A DNA stretch of 64,000 nucleotides from Dactylosporangium fulvum. Its GTDB lineage: Bacteria > Actinomycetota > Actinomycetes > Mycobacteriales > Micromonosporaceae. The notes beneath the pieces were generated by a model that did not search any database, had not been told where the DNA came from, and worked only from the letters and a program-made list of their open reading frames with translations. Shown piece after piece: positions 53,084 through 61,902 of this stretch (position 1 is the stretch's first letter; every line of letters starts with the position of its first letter). The DNA is taken from NCBI RefSeq assembly GCF_025137375.1, contig NZ_CP073720.1, positions 6,658,501-6,722,500 on the forward strand. Direction: 5' to 3'. The position numbers and the translations under genes were made by a program.

Positions 53084-54565
53084 CTAGGCGGCGACCCGGG
53101 TGCGGGAGGACGGGGCGCCGCCGACCGGACCGGGCCGGGCCGCAGGGCGGGCGGACAGCAGGACGACCAGGCCGAAGGCGATGACGGCCAGGCCCCACCA
53201 CAGGAACGGCCACGGGGCTTCGGCGCGGGTGTGCCAGGCCGGCAGGTATCCGGTGAAACTCCGGTGGGTGAGCCCTTCCAGCACCCGCAGCGGCACCAGA
53301 TAACCGTAGTCGGCCGAGAAGCCGTTGCTGGGACTGAACCTGCACAGCGTGTCCAGCCCCATGGTCACCAGCACGCACGCCGCAGCCCACGCGGTGACCA
53401 GTCCGTTGCGCGCCCGCTGCAGTGCGTATCCGATGGAGAAGGCGAACACCGGCAGGACTGCGGCCCAGAGCCGGGCCGGTGGCGCCCAGCCGCCCCACCA
53501 GCCCGGCGAGGTGAGCAGGATGGCGCAGTACGGGCCGACGACCGCGAGGAGTTGCAGGTGGAGCGTGCGGTGCCCGCCGGCGACCGCCAGGATCACACCG
53601 GGCAGCACGAACAGGAAGATCGGGTAGGAGAACAGCACGCCGTGCTCCTGGTCCAGCAGCACGCCGACGAGGCTCTTGACCGGATTGGCGCCGAACAGCA
53701 GTTCCTTGTCCCCGGCCTGGTTGACCGACGGGTTGAAACTCTGCCACACCGTCCGCAGATACGTCACCAGCGCGACGGTCAGCACGCCCAGCGGGCCGAG
53801 AAACGCGAGCCAGCGCCGCCGGTCACGCAGCCCGCTCTCCCGGTGGATCCGCCACGCCAGCAACAGCACCAGCGGGAACTCCAGCGGCAGGAACCGGCTG
53901 TGCACCCAGGGCAGCGCTCCCAGCGCGGCGGACACGAGCAGCAGGTCGCGGGTGCGCAGCCGCGCCTTGGTGAGCACCCGGAACCCGTACACGACGACCA
54001 GCGCCGCGAGCGGTTCGACGAACGCCTTCGCGGTGTAGGTCAGCACGGTCGAGCCGAGGCCGATGCCCACGCCGGTGAGCAGCGCGTGTCGCCGGTCCAG
54101 GCCGAGCCCGCGCACCAGCCAGAAGACGTTCGCGACGGTCAGCAGCGACACCGCGACCATGAACAGCAGCACGCCGGTGCGGCCGCCCAGCAGATACGGC
54201 ACGTGCCACAGCAGCGGACCGCCGATGCCGTGCCACGGCAGCGTCTCGTGCGGCGGGGCCGCCACGTGCGGGGAGAGCGGCCCCGGGTGGAACGCGGTGA
54301 AGGCCCAGGAGTCGTACACCTGCCGCACGTGGATGGACCCGTACCGCTTGAGCGCCTCGTTGATGACCAGGTAGTGCGGCTCGTCGCCCTCCGGCATCCG
54401 CGTATACCGGTGGACCAGGGCCGAGACCATCATCGGCACGCCGCAGACCGCAAGGAGCGCCGTCAGCGCGCTGCGGTCGCCGGGGGTCGGCGTGGTGTCA
54501 GCGGTCGCCGATGCCGAAGGTGCACTGACCAACTCCGGCCTCCCCCGTCGTCGTGACGGCAGCAT
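53084..54565 (-). CDS. GT-C-like polytopic membrane protein
   Basis: 493 aa with about ten transmembrane helices. The first extracytoplasmic loop contains YTRMPEGDEPHYLVINEALK, an acidic D-E pair followed by H-Y that matches the loop-1 acid motif of lipid-dependent (GT-C) glycosyl/mannosyltransferases. Later conserved-looking loops: WHGIGGPLLWHVPYLLGG and SPGWWGGWAPPARLWA. It probably transfers a sugar from a polyprenyl phosphate to a cell-wall glycan or protein, but no partner genes are adjacent. Flanked on its 3' side by the repeat region. Confidence 0.72.
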   Translation of the reverse strand: MLPSRRRGRPELVSAPSASATADTTPTPGDRSALTALLAVCGVPMMVSALVHRYTRMPEGDEPHYLVINEALKRYGSIHVRQVYDSWAFTAFHPGPLSPHVAAPPHETLPWHGIGGPLLWHVPYLLGGRTGVLLFMVAVSLLTVANVFWLVRGLGLDRRHALLTGVGIGLGSTVLTYTAKAFVEPLAALVVVYGFRVLTKARLRTRDLLLVSAALGALPWVHSRFLPLEFPLVLLLAWRIHRESGLRDRRRWLAFLGPLGVLTVALVTYLRTVWQSFNPSVNQAGDKELLFGANPVKSLVGVLLDQEHGVLFSYPIFLFVLPGVILAVAGGHRTLHLQLLAVVGPYCAILLTSPGWWGGWAPPARLWAAVLPVFAFSIGYALQRARNGLVTAWAAACVLVTMGLDTLCRFSPSNGFSADYGYLVPLRVLEGLTHRSFTGYLPAWHTRAEAPWPFLWWGLAVIAFGLVVLLSARPAARPGPVGGAPSSRTRVAA

Positions 54566-54632
54566 GCTACGCCTCGCGCGACCCCGCCGGGGGCCCGCGA
54601 ATCCGGCGGGCGTCCGATGCGATCAGCGCCGG

Positions 54633-55055
54633 TCAGAGCACCGCCTGCTCGGCGTGCGCCACCAGCTCGAGCGAGTCCTCGCGGCCGAGTTGCCGCTCGC
54701 AGAGGTACCCCAGCATCGACCACGTGGTGTCGGTCACGTGCTCCGGTGGGAACCCTTCCAGGAGGTCGTCCTCGCCGAGCTGGGTGCGGATCAGGGCCTC
54801 CGCGGCGGCCGGGTCGATCTCCACGTCCTGGGCCATCGCCGAGACGAAGCCGGCGATCGACTCCGGTGGGGTGTCCTCGTCGAAGAGGCTGCGCACCGCG
54901 AGGCGGATCGCCGCCTCCAGCACCGACGAATCGTGCTGCTCCGGCGGCAGCTCCGCCGCCCGTTCCGCCGCCTCCTCGTCGTTGTTCAGCAGCGCGACGA
55001 CCACCGCACCGACCCGGGATCGCGGCACCCAGGCGTCCTCGTTCTCAATCCCCAT
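54633..55055 (-). CDS. Small acidic conserved protein, unknown
   Basis: 140 aa from ATG 55055. The start is fixed by TACGCT (55068-55063) exactly 7 nt upstream; the longer open frame lacks this. Strongly acidic and helical (EEAAERAAELPPEQHDSSVL, AAIRLAVRSLFDEDTPPESI, CERQLGREDSLELVAHAEQA). No motif recognised. Monocistronic, 67 nt from the GT-C gene. Confidence 0.7.
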   Translation of the reverse strand: MGIENEDAWVPRSRVGAVVVALLNNDEEAAERAAELPPEQHDSSVLEAAIRLAVRSLFDEDTPPESIAGFVSAMAQDVEIDPAAAEALIRTQLGEDDLLEGFPPEHVTDTTWSMLGYLCERQLGREDSLELVAHAEQAVL

Positions 55056-55204
55056 GGGATCGAGCGTAGCCAGGGCCGCCGGTGCCGGCACACCGCCGAC
55101 CTGCCGGGGTCGATCGAGATGAATGCGGTGGTCACGGCCGAGTGGGACGGCCGGCTCAGGGCAGGGTGGCAACAGGCGGAGTGTGTCGTCGGTCTCAGCC
55201 GCCG

Positions 55205-55345
55205 GCACCTCGTCGGCGCCCGTCAGCCCAGCAGGAGCGCCACTCGGCGTGCATCTGCCGGTCCGTCCCCAGCTGCTCGATCAGGCACAGCACGCTGAAC
55301 CGGTTGAGTGTCGCCCGGACGGTGGCCGTGTTCCAGGCGATCCAT
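55205..55345 (-). pseudogene. Possible truncated gene fragment
   Basis: Minus-strand frame with protein-like composition (WNTATVRATLNRFSVLCLIE, QLGTDRQMHAEWRSCWADGR then stop). It lacks a start codon and N-terminus (in-frame stop just upstream). Probably the 3' end of a lost gene in the 439-nt gap between 55056 and 55494. The family is not recognised. Confidence 0.3.
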
Positions 55346-55457
55346 CACCACCACGTGGGCGAGGACGACCTGCTCAGGCCCGCCGGGAACCCGCCGTCCA
55401 CAGTGGACGACGTTCGCCACACGGGAGGCCCTCGCCACCTGTCGGCGCTCGCCACAA

Positions 55458-55476
55458 TTAGGGTAGCCTACGCTTA
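55458..55476. promoter_or_regulatory. Iron box (IdeR/DmdR type) for the ABC exporter
   Basis: TTAGGGTAGCCTACGCTTA fits the 19-bp IdeR/DmdR1 consensus (TTAGGTTAGSCTAACCTAA type), strongest in the left half-site. It ends 18 nt before the first exporter start and overlaps TAGCCT/TACGCT -10-like hexamers. This predicts repression by iron. Confidence 0.75.
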
Positions 55477-55494
55477 CCACGAGCGGCGCAGGGA

Positions 55495-57216
55495 GTGCGA
55501 TTGGGTCCGAACGAGCCACCGGTGACCGCCGGCCGGCTGCTGCGGCGCGTGCTGCGCCGCCACCGCGGCCGGATCACCGCCGGAGTGCTGCTGCTCTGCA
55601 CCCACCAGGCCGCCGAGGCGGCGGTGCCGGTCGCCATCGGCGTCATCATCGACCGGGCCGTGGCAACCGGGGACGAGACGGCGATCGTGCTCTCGGTGCT
55701 CGGACTCGCGGCGCTGTTCACGGTGCTGTCCCTCGCCTGGCGCTTCGGCGCCCGGCTGTCCACGACCGCGCTCGAGCGGGAGACGCACCTGCTGCGGGTC
55801 GAACTCGCCGGCCGGGCGCTCGACCCGCGAGGGCACACCGCCGGCCTGCGCGACGGCGAGCTCATCACCGTCGCGTCCTCCGATGCCGAGAACACCAGCT
55901 CCGTGATCCGCGTGGCCGGGTTCGGGCTCGCCGCCTCGACCGCCCTCACCGTCGCCGCGGTGGCGTTGCTCATGGTGGACGTCCCGCTGGGGATCGGCGT
56001 GCTCGTCGGGGTGCCCGTCATCGTCCTGGCCCTGCACCGCCTCGCGCCGCTGCTGACCCGGCGCAGCGCCGACCAGCAGGCGGCGCTCGCCACCACGACC
56101 GCGCTCGCCACCGATCTGGTCAGCGGGCTGCGGGTGCTGCGCGGCATCGGCGCCGGGCACACCGCCGCCGGCCGGTACGCCGCGTCGAGCCAGCAGGCAC
56201 TCGCGGTGACGTTACGGACCGCCACCACCAAAGGCGTCTACCGGGGCATCACCACCGCGGTCAACGGCCTGTTCCTGGCGGTCGTCGCCGGGTTCGCCGG
56301 ATGGCTGGCGGTTCAGGGCCGGTTGAGCGTGGGCGAGTTGGTCGCGGTCGTCGGCCTCGCCCAGTTCGTCGCCGAACCGGTGCAGACGCTCGGTTACTGC
56401 GTCCAGCTGTACGCGACGGCCAAGGCGTCGGCCATGCGCGTGGCCGGTGTGCTCGCCGCCCCGGTGCGGTTGCGGCAGGGAGGACGGCCCGCGCCGGCGC
56501 CCGCACCGGTCCGCGTACGGCTGGACAGGATCGGCTATCGCACTCTCGACGGGCTCACGCTGCAGGCCGGAGCCGGGGAGCTGCTCGGCGTCGTCGCGTA
56601 CGACCCCCGCGACGCCGACGCGTTGCGCGCGCTGCTCGCGGGGCGGGTGCCGCGCGAGGAGTACGAGGGAGCGATCGTTGTCGACGGGGTTCCCGCCGAG
56701 GACCTCGACCCGGCCGCCTCCCGGGAGGTCGTCCTGGTCGAGCCGCACGTGACCCAGCTGTTCGAGGGCAGCCTGCGGGACAACCTCGTGTCCTCCACCG
56801 CCGCCGGCACGGATCGGCTCGCCGCCGCGATCCGGGCCGCCGCGGCCGACGACGTCGTGAACGCCCACCCCGACGGGCTCGACCACCGCATCCACGAGGG
56901 CGGGGCCAACCTCTCCGGCGGCCAGCGCCAACGGATCGCGCTGGCGCGTGCCCTCGCCGCCGGCCCACCGGTGCTCGTCCTGCACGATCCCACCACCGCC
57001 GTCGACCCGGTCACCGAAGGCCTCATCGCCGAGGGCATCGCGCGCCTCCGCCGCACCGGCAGCGCCGACAGCACCATCCTGATCACCAGCAGCCCGACGC
57101 TGCTGGACCGCACCGACCGGGTCGTGGTGCTCGACGCCGGCCGGGTCGCCGCCGAGGGCACCCACGCCGAGCTGATCGTCAGTGACAGCCGCTACCGGGA
57201 AGCGGTGCTGCGGTGA
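55495..57216 (+). CDS. Heterodimeric ABC exporter, subunit 1 (degenerate Walker A/B)
   Basis: 573 aa from GTG 55495 (CAGGGA directly upstream). Six-helix exporter membrane domain ~20-320, then one nucleotide-binding domain. The signature is canonical (ANLSGGQRQRIALARAL). The Walker A, however, is lost: AGELLGVVAYDPRDADALRA replaces GxxGxGKS/T. The Walker B reads LVLHDPTTAVDP, with His for the metal Asp and Asp for the catalytic Glu. It therefore cannot form a normal ATP site by itself. Next to a siderophore importer and under an iron box, it is likely a siderophore exporter or a membrane-bound ferric-siderophore handling system (IrtAB-like). Confidence 0.88.
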   Translation: MRLGPNEPPVTAGRLLRRVLRRHRGRITAGVLLLCTHQAAEAAVPVAIGVIIDRAVATGDETAIVLSVLGLAALFTVLSLAWRFGARLSTTALERETHLLRVELAGRALDPRGHTAGLRDGELITVASSDAENTSSVIRVAGFGLAASTALTVAAVALLMVDVPLGIGVLVGVPVIVLALHRLAPLLTRRSADQQAALATTTALATDLVSGLRVLRGIGAGHTAAGRYAASSQQALAVTLRTATTKGVYRGITTAVNGLFLAVVAGFAGWLAVQGRLSVGELVAVVGLAQFVAEPVQTLGYCVQLYATAKASAMRVAGVLAAPVRLRQGGRPAPAPAPVRVRLDRIGYRTLDGLTLQAGAGELLGVVAYDPRDADALRALLAGRVPREEYEGAIVVDGVPAEDLDPAASREVVLVEPHVTQLFEGSLRDNLVSSTAAGTDRLAAAIRAAAADDVVNAHPDGLDHRIHEGGANLSGGQRQRIALARALAAGPPVLVLHDPTTAVDPVTEGLIAEGIARLRRTGSADSTILITSSPTLLDRTDRVVVLDAGRVAAEGTHAELIVSDSRYREAVLR

Positions 57217-58997
57217 TCCTTCCCGTCGCCACCGGCCGGCAGACCTGGGCCGCGCTCGGCGCCGAGTTCCGGCGGCTGCCGGGCCGGACCGTCACCGCGT
57301 TGCTCACCGTCGTCGCCGCCGGCACCGGTGGCCTCGTCGCGCCGTGGGTCCTCGGCCGCATGGTCGACGACATCGTCGCCGGCACTGATCCCGAGCGTAT
57401 CCTCGGCGCCGCGGCCGTCGTGGCCGGTGCCGCCGTGCTGGGGGGCGCGCTCACCGCGCTCGGCAGCGTGCTCGTCGCGCGTCTCGGCGAGACGATCCTC
57501 GCCCGGCTGCGGGAGCGCGTCATCGACCGCGCGCTGCACATCCCGTCGGCGACCGTCGAGAAGGCCGGCACCGGTGACCTCGTGGCCCGCGCCGGCGACG
57601 ACGTGGCCGTCGTGACCAACGCGATCACCACCACCGGCCCGGACTTCGTCAGCGCGATCACGACCATCGTCCTCACCGCCGGCGGGCTGTTCGCCCTGGA
57701 CTGGCGGCTCGGGCTCGCCGGGCTCGCCGCCGGCCCGGTGTACGTGTTCGCGCTGCGCTGGTACCTGCCGCGCTCCGCACCGTTCTACGCCCGTGAGCGG
57801 GAGGTCACCGCCGAACGTACCCAGGCCATGGTGGACGCGTTGCGCGGCGTCGAGACCGTCCACGCGTACCGTCTCGAAGACGCGCATCTGCGGCACATCA
57901 CCGGCCGCTCCCAGGCCGCCGTGGACGTGGTGCTGCGTGTCCTCAGGCAGTTCCTCAGGTTCGGGGGCTGGATCAACCGGGCCGAGTTCGTGGGCCTCAG
58001 CGCGGTCCTCGTCGTCGGTTTCCTCCTGGTGCGCAACGGCCAGGCCACGGTCGGCGCCACCACCGCCGCCGCCCTGTACTTCCACCGGCTGTTCAACCCG
58101 ATCGGCATGCTGGTCCTCGAGTTCGACACGATCCAGCAGGCCGGGGCGAGCCTCGCCCGGCTGGTCGGGGTGGCACGGCTCACACCGTCGCCGGCGCCGG
58201 CTCCCGGCGGCCCGGCGCCCGCCGACACCGGCATCGAGATCACCGGGCTGCACTACCGGTACGACGACGGCCCGCCCGTCCTGCGGGACGTGACGCTGCG
58301 GATCGCGCCCGGCGAGCGGGTCGCGCTCGTCGGGGCGAGCGGCGCCGGCAAGACCACCCTGGCCGGCATCGCCGGCGGCGTCCTGTCCGCGGTGGAGGGC
58401 ACCGTCCGGCTCGGCGGGATCGGCCTGGCCGCGCTCGGCGAGGCGGAGGTCCGGCGCCGCATCTGCCTGGTCAGCCAGGAGGTCCACGTCTTCGCGGGAA
58501 CGCTGCTCGACGACGTCCGGCTCGCCCGCGCCGACGCCACCGAGGAGGCGGTCGTCGCCGCCCTCGAACTGGTCGGCGCCCTCGACTGGGTCCGGGCGCT
58601 GCCCGACGGCCTGCACACCCACGTCGGTGAAGGGGGCCACCAGCTCACCGCCGCGCAGGCGCAGCACCTCGCCCTCGCCCGCCTGGTGCTCATGGACCCG
58701 GAGGTGGCGATCCTGGACGAGGCTACCGCCGAGGCCGGCAGCGCCGGCGCCCGCGAGCTGGAGCGGGCGGCCGCGGCCGCGACCGCCGGCCGGACCACCC
58801 TCGTCGTCGCGCACCGGCTCACCCAGGCCGCCCAGGCCGACCGGGTCGTCCTACTGGATCACGGTACGGTCGCCGAGGTCGGCCGGCACGAGGATCTGGT
58901 GCGGGCCGGCGGGCGGTACAGCCGACTGTGGCACGGCTGGACCGGCGGCCACGACGACGTCCCGGCCGCCGCGGGCGGCGCCGACCGGCGGCCCTGA
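57213..58997 (+). CDS. Heterodimeric ABC exporter, subunit 2 (degenerate signature)
   Basis: 594 aa; its GTG overlaps the subunit 1 stop (GTGA). Six-helix membrane domain (~15-310), then an NBD with canonical Walker A (ALVGASGAGKTTLAG) and Walker B (VAILDEATAEAGS), plus the H-loop VVAHRLTQ. The signature is altered to HQLTAAQAQHLALARL instead of LSGGQ. Exactly the parts missing here are intact in subunit 1 and vice versa, so the dimer has one complete composite ATP site. Stop lies just before a hairpin shared with the convergent fecE-like gene. Confidence 0.9.
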   Translation: MILPVATGRQTWAALGAEFRRLPGRTVTALLTVVAAGTGGLVAPWVLGRMVDDIVAGTDPERILGAAAVVAGAAVLGGALTALGSVLVARLGETILARLRERVIDRALHIPSATVEKAGTGDLVARAGDDVAVVTNAITTTGPDFVSAITTIVLTAGGLFALDWRLGLAGLAAGPVYVFALRWYLPRSAPFYAREREVTAERTQAMVDALRGVETVHAYRLEDAHLRHITGRSQAAVDVVLRVLRQFLRFGGWINRAEFVGLSAVLVVGFLLVRNGQATVGATTAAALYFHRLFNPIGMLVLEFDTIQQAGASLARLVGVARLTPSPAPAPGGPAPADTGIEITGLHYRYDDGPPVLRDVTLRIAPGERVALVGASGAGKTTLAGIAGGVLSAVEGTVRLGGIGLAALGEAEVRRRICLVSQEVHVFAGTLLDDVRLARADATEEAVVAALELVGALDWVRALPDGLHTHVGEGGHQLTAAQAQHLALARLVLMDPEVAILDEATAEAGSAGARELERAAAAATAGRTTLVVAHRLTQAAQADRVVLLDHGTVAEVGRHEDLVRAGGRYSRLWHGWTGGHDDVPAAAGGADRRP

Positions 58998-59034
58998 CGG
59001 GCCGTGCCGCCGAAACGCCCCGGCTCAGGCCGGG
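58989..59034. terminator. Two small hairpins between convergent transporter genes
   Basis: CGGCCC-TGAC-GGGCCG at 58989-59004 overlaps the exporter stop, and CCCGGC-TCAG-GCCGGG at 59019-59034 overlaps the end of the ATPase gene on the other strand. Confidence 0.6.
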
Positions 59035-59798
59035 ACGATGATCGGTGTCCCGGCGATCGGATCGGGCACGACGACGCAGGCGAGGCCGAAGACCTTCTCG
59101 ATGAGCTCGGCGGTGACCACGTCCGCCGGTGCGCCTTCGGCGACGATGCTGCCGTCGGCCATCGCGACGACGTGGTCACAGAAGCGGCAGGCGAGGTTGA
59201 GGTCGTGCATGACGATCACGATCGTCTTGCCGGACCCGGCGTTGAGCTTGCGCAGCAGCCGCAGCAGCTCGACCTGGTGGTTGATGTCCAGGTAGGTCGT
59301 GGGCTCGTCGAGCAGGAGCAGGTCGGTGTCCTGGGCGAGTGCCATGGCCACCCAGACGCGTTGCCGCTGGCCGCCGGAGAGCTGCCGCAGCGGGCGGTTG
59401 ACCAGGTCGGCCGTGCCGGTGGCGTCCAGGGCCCGGGCGACCGCGTCGTCGTCGGTGTCGCTCCACCGCCGGAACCAGCCCTGGTGCGGGTACCGGCCCC
59501 GGGAGACGAGGTCGGCGACGGTGATGCCGTCGGGCGCGACGGGCGTCTGGGGCAACAGCCCGAGCACCTTGGCGACCTCGAGGGTGCTGAGCTCGGCCAG
59601 GCGCCTGCCGTCGAGGTACACGGCACCGCCGCGGGGGCTCAGCAGCCGCGCCAGCCCGCGCAGCAGGGTGGACTTGCCGCAGGCGTTGGCGCCGACGATC
59701 GCGGTCACCTTGCCGTCCAGGACGGTGACGTCGAGGTTGTTCACGACCGTCCGGTCGTCGTACCCGAGGGTGAGGCCCTCAGCGCGCAGTCGGGTCAT
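59025..59798 (-). CDS. fecE: Ferric-siderophore ABC importer, ATP-binding protein
   Basis: 257 aa; the ATG at 59798 overlaps the permease stop (ATGA). Full ATPase set: Walker A AIVGANACGKSTLLRG, signature LRQLSGGQRQRVWVAMAL, Walker B LLLLDEPTTYLD, H-loop VIVMHDLNLACRFCDHV. The TYLDINHQVELL segment is typical of FecE/FepC. Last gene of the import operon. fecE is used as the family name; substrate specificity (citrate, hydroxamate or other) is not readable. Confidence 0.93.
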   Translation of the reverse strand: MTRLRAEGLTLGYDDRTVVNNLDVTVLDGKVTAIVGANACGKSTLLRGLARLLSPRGGAVYLDGRRLAELSTLEVAKVLGLLPQTPVAPDGITVADLVSRGRYPHQGWFRRWSDTDDDAVARALDATGTADLVNRPLRQLSGGQRQRVWVAMALAQDTDLLLLDEPTTYLDINHQVELLRLLRKLNAGSGKTIVIVMHDLNLACRFCDHVVAMADGSIVAEGAPADVVTAELIEKVFGLACVVVPDPIAGTPIIVPA

Positions 59799-60859
59799 CC
59801 GCCCGCTCCTTGCCGGTTCGTGGTGGCGAGCAGCCACAGGAGGTACGGCGCGCCGACTGCGCCGGTCACCACCCCGGTGGGCAACGGTGTCGGCAGCAGG
59901 TGCACGGCGACGAGGTCGGCGGTGAGCAGCAGCGCGGCGCCCACCAGCGCGGCGGCGACGATCCCGCCGGTGGCCGGGCCGAGCAGCCGGTTGGCGATCG
60001 GGCCGGCCACGAGCGCGACGAACACGATGGGACCGGCCGCGGCGACGGCGAGGGCGACCAGCGCCACGGCGGTGGCGAGGAGACCGGCACGGCTGAGTTC
60101 GGTGCGCGAGCCGAGCGCGCGGGCGGTGTCGTCGCCCAGTTCCAGGGCGCGGAGCGAGCGCTGGAGCAGGACCGCGACCGGCAGGAGGACGGCGAGGGCG
60201 ACCAGCAGGAGCCGCAGCTCCTGGGCGCTCGCCTGCCCGACCGACCCGGTCAGCCAGTGCATCGCCTGCCGGGCCTCGAAGAGCTGCGCCCGGCTCAGCA
60301 CGTAGCCGATGAGGCCGTCGAAGAAGACCGCGACGCCGATACCGATGAGGATGAAGCGGTAGCCGCTCACCCCGTCCCGCCAGGCGAGCACGTACATCAG
60401 TACCGCCGCGACGACCGCCCCGCCGAGCGCGAAGGCGCTGACGGCCAGCCCGCCGATCTGCAGGACCACGATCCCGGTGACGGCGGCGAGCCCGGCACCG
60501 GAGGTGATCCCGACGAAGTCGGGCGAGGCGAGGGGGTTTCGCAGGAGCTGCTGGAAGATCGTCCCGGAGGCGCCGAGGGCCAGGCCGACGGCCAGGCCGG
60601 ACGTCGCCGTCGGCAGCCGCAGCTCACGGACGACGAAGTCGACGCCGGGGTTGTCGGTGAGGTGCAGCACCGAGGCGATGACCTCGCCCGCGCCGAGCCG
60701 GAAGCTGCCCACCATCATGGTGAGCACGAACAGCGCGGCGACGGCGGCGGCCAGGCTCCAGGTGACCGTCAGCGAACGGGTGGCGCGACGCCGCCGGGTG
60801 GCGCGTAGCGCCTGGGCCGTCGCGGTCGGCGGGGCATCGGTCGGCTTCACGGTTGTCAT
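59795..60859 (-). CDS. fecD: Ferric-siderophore ABC importer, permease 2
   Basis: 354 aa from ATG 60859; the longer frame is antisense to permease 1. FecCD/BtuC family: LRLPTATSGLAVGLALGASG, NPLASPDFVGITSGAGLAAV, the coupling segment GPIVFVALVAGPIANRLLGP and the end GVVTGAVGAPYLLWLL. About nine to ten membrane spans. It starts 4 nt after the first permease stop and overlaps the ATPase start. Confidence 0.92.
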   Translation of the reverse strand: MTTVKPTDAPPTATAQALRATRRRRATRSLTVTWSLAAAVAALFVLTMMVGSFRLGAGEVIASVLHLTDNPGVDFVVRELRLPTATSGLAVGLALGASGTIFQQLLRNPLASPDFVGITSGAGLAAVTGIVVLQIGGLAVSAFALGGAVVAAVLMYVLAWRDGVSGYRFILIGIGVAVFFDGLIGYVLSRAQLFEARQAMHWLTGSVGQASAQELRLLLVALAVLLPVAVLLQRSLRALELGDDTARALGSRTELSRAGLLATAVALVALAVAAAGPIVFVALVAGPIANRLLGPATGGIVAAALVGAALLLTADLVAVHLLPTPLPTGVVTGAVGAPYLLWLLATTNRQGAGG

Positions 60860-60863
60860 CCGC

Positions 60864-61892
60864 TCACGCCTCCGACAGCCGGCCGTACCGGACGATACCG
60901 ATGAACGCCGGCGCGCCGAGCACGCCGAGGACCACACCGACCTGCAGCTCGTCGGGCGCGGCCACCACCCTGCCGAGGACGTCGGCCAGCAGCAGGACGA
61001 TCGGCGCGAGCAGCATGGAGTACGGCAGGATCCAGCGGTAGTCGGGACCGCAGATGAACCGGGCGAGGTGCGGCACGACGAGACCGACGAAGACGATCGG
61101 CCCGCAGGCGGCCGTGGCCGCGCCCGCGAGGAGGGCGACCACGCCGAACGCCGCGGCGCGGGTGCGGGTGACCCGCTGGCCGAGCCCGCGCGCGACGTCC
61201 TCACCGAGGGCGAGCCCGTTGAGGGCACGCCCGAACCCGAGCGAGGCGAGCAGTCCGACGATCAGGAACGGCGCGACCCCGGTCAGGATCGGGGTGTACC
61301 GCCCGGCGAGCGACCCGACCTGCCAGAACCGCAGCTCGTTGAGCGCGTTGACGTTGGTCATCACGATGCCGGTGGTCACCGAGGTCAGGCCGGCGGTGAC
61401 GGCCGCGCCCGCGAGCGCGAGCTTGATCGGGGTGGCACCCTCCCGGCCGAGCGACGCGATCATGTAGACGAGGACGGTCGCCAGGATCGCGCCGGCGAAC
61501 GCGAACCAGATGTACACGTCGACGCCGCGCAGGCCGAGCACGGTGATGGCGAAGACCACGAAGACGGCCGCCCCGGCGTTGATGCCCATGATGCCGGCGT
61601 CCGCGAGAGGGTTGCGGGTGACACCCTGAAGGATCGCGCCGGCCACACCGAGGGCCGCGCCGACGAGGATGCCGAGCAACGTCCGCGGGACACGCAGCTC
61701 CAGCGTCACCGTGCTGGTGATGGATCCGTCGTTGTCGAGGCTGCTCAGGGCGCGCAGCACCTCGGCCAGGCCGATGTCTCGGGAGCCCAGTGTCACGCTG
61801 AGGAAGGCGACCAGGGCGAGCAGGGCGCACAGCACGGCGAGGCCCGGCCCGAGGGTGGCGCCTCGCCGTACGGTGTGCGTCGGACGTGTCAT
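60864..61892 (-). CDS. fecC: Ferric-siderophore ABC importer, permease 1
   Basis: 342 aa. FecCD family with LRVPRTLLGILVGAALGVAG, GVTRNPLADAGIMGINAGAA, GPIVFVGLVVPHLARFICGP and VGVVLGVLGAPAFIGIVRYG. Pairs with the next permease to form the translocation channel. It lies 10 nt downstream of the binding-protein stop, so it belongs to the same mRNA. Confidence 0.93.
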   Translation of the reverse strand: MTRPTHTVRRGATLGPGLAVLCALLALVAFLSVTLGSRDIGLAEVLRALSSLDNDGSITSTVTLELRVPRTLLGILVGAALGVAGAILQGVTRNPLADAGIMGINAGAAVFVVFAITVLGLRGVDVYIWFAFAGAILATVLVYMIASLGREGATPIKLALAGAAVTAGLTSVTTGIVMTNVNALNELRFWQVGSLAGRYTPILTGVAPFLIVGLLASLGFGRALNGLALGEDVARGLGQRVTRTRAAAFGVVALLAGAATAACGPIVFVGLVVPHLARFICGPDYRWILPYSMLLAPIVLLLADVLGRVVAAPDELQVGVVLGVLGAPAFIGIVRYGRLSEA

Positions 61893-61902
61893 CGGGTGCG
61901 GG

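Noticed and set aside
55223-55519. 98-codon minus-strand frame across the iron box
   Set aside because: It overlaps the exporter promoter and start, and composition is not protein-like; only a short fragment in another frame looks genuine.
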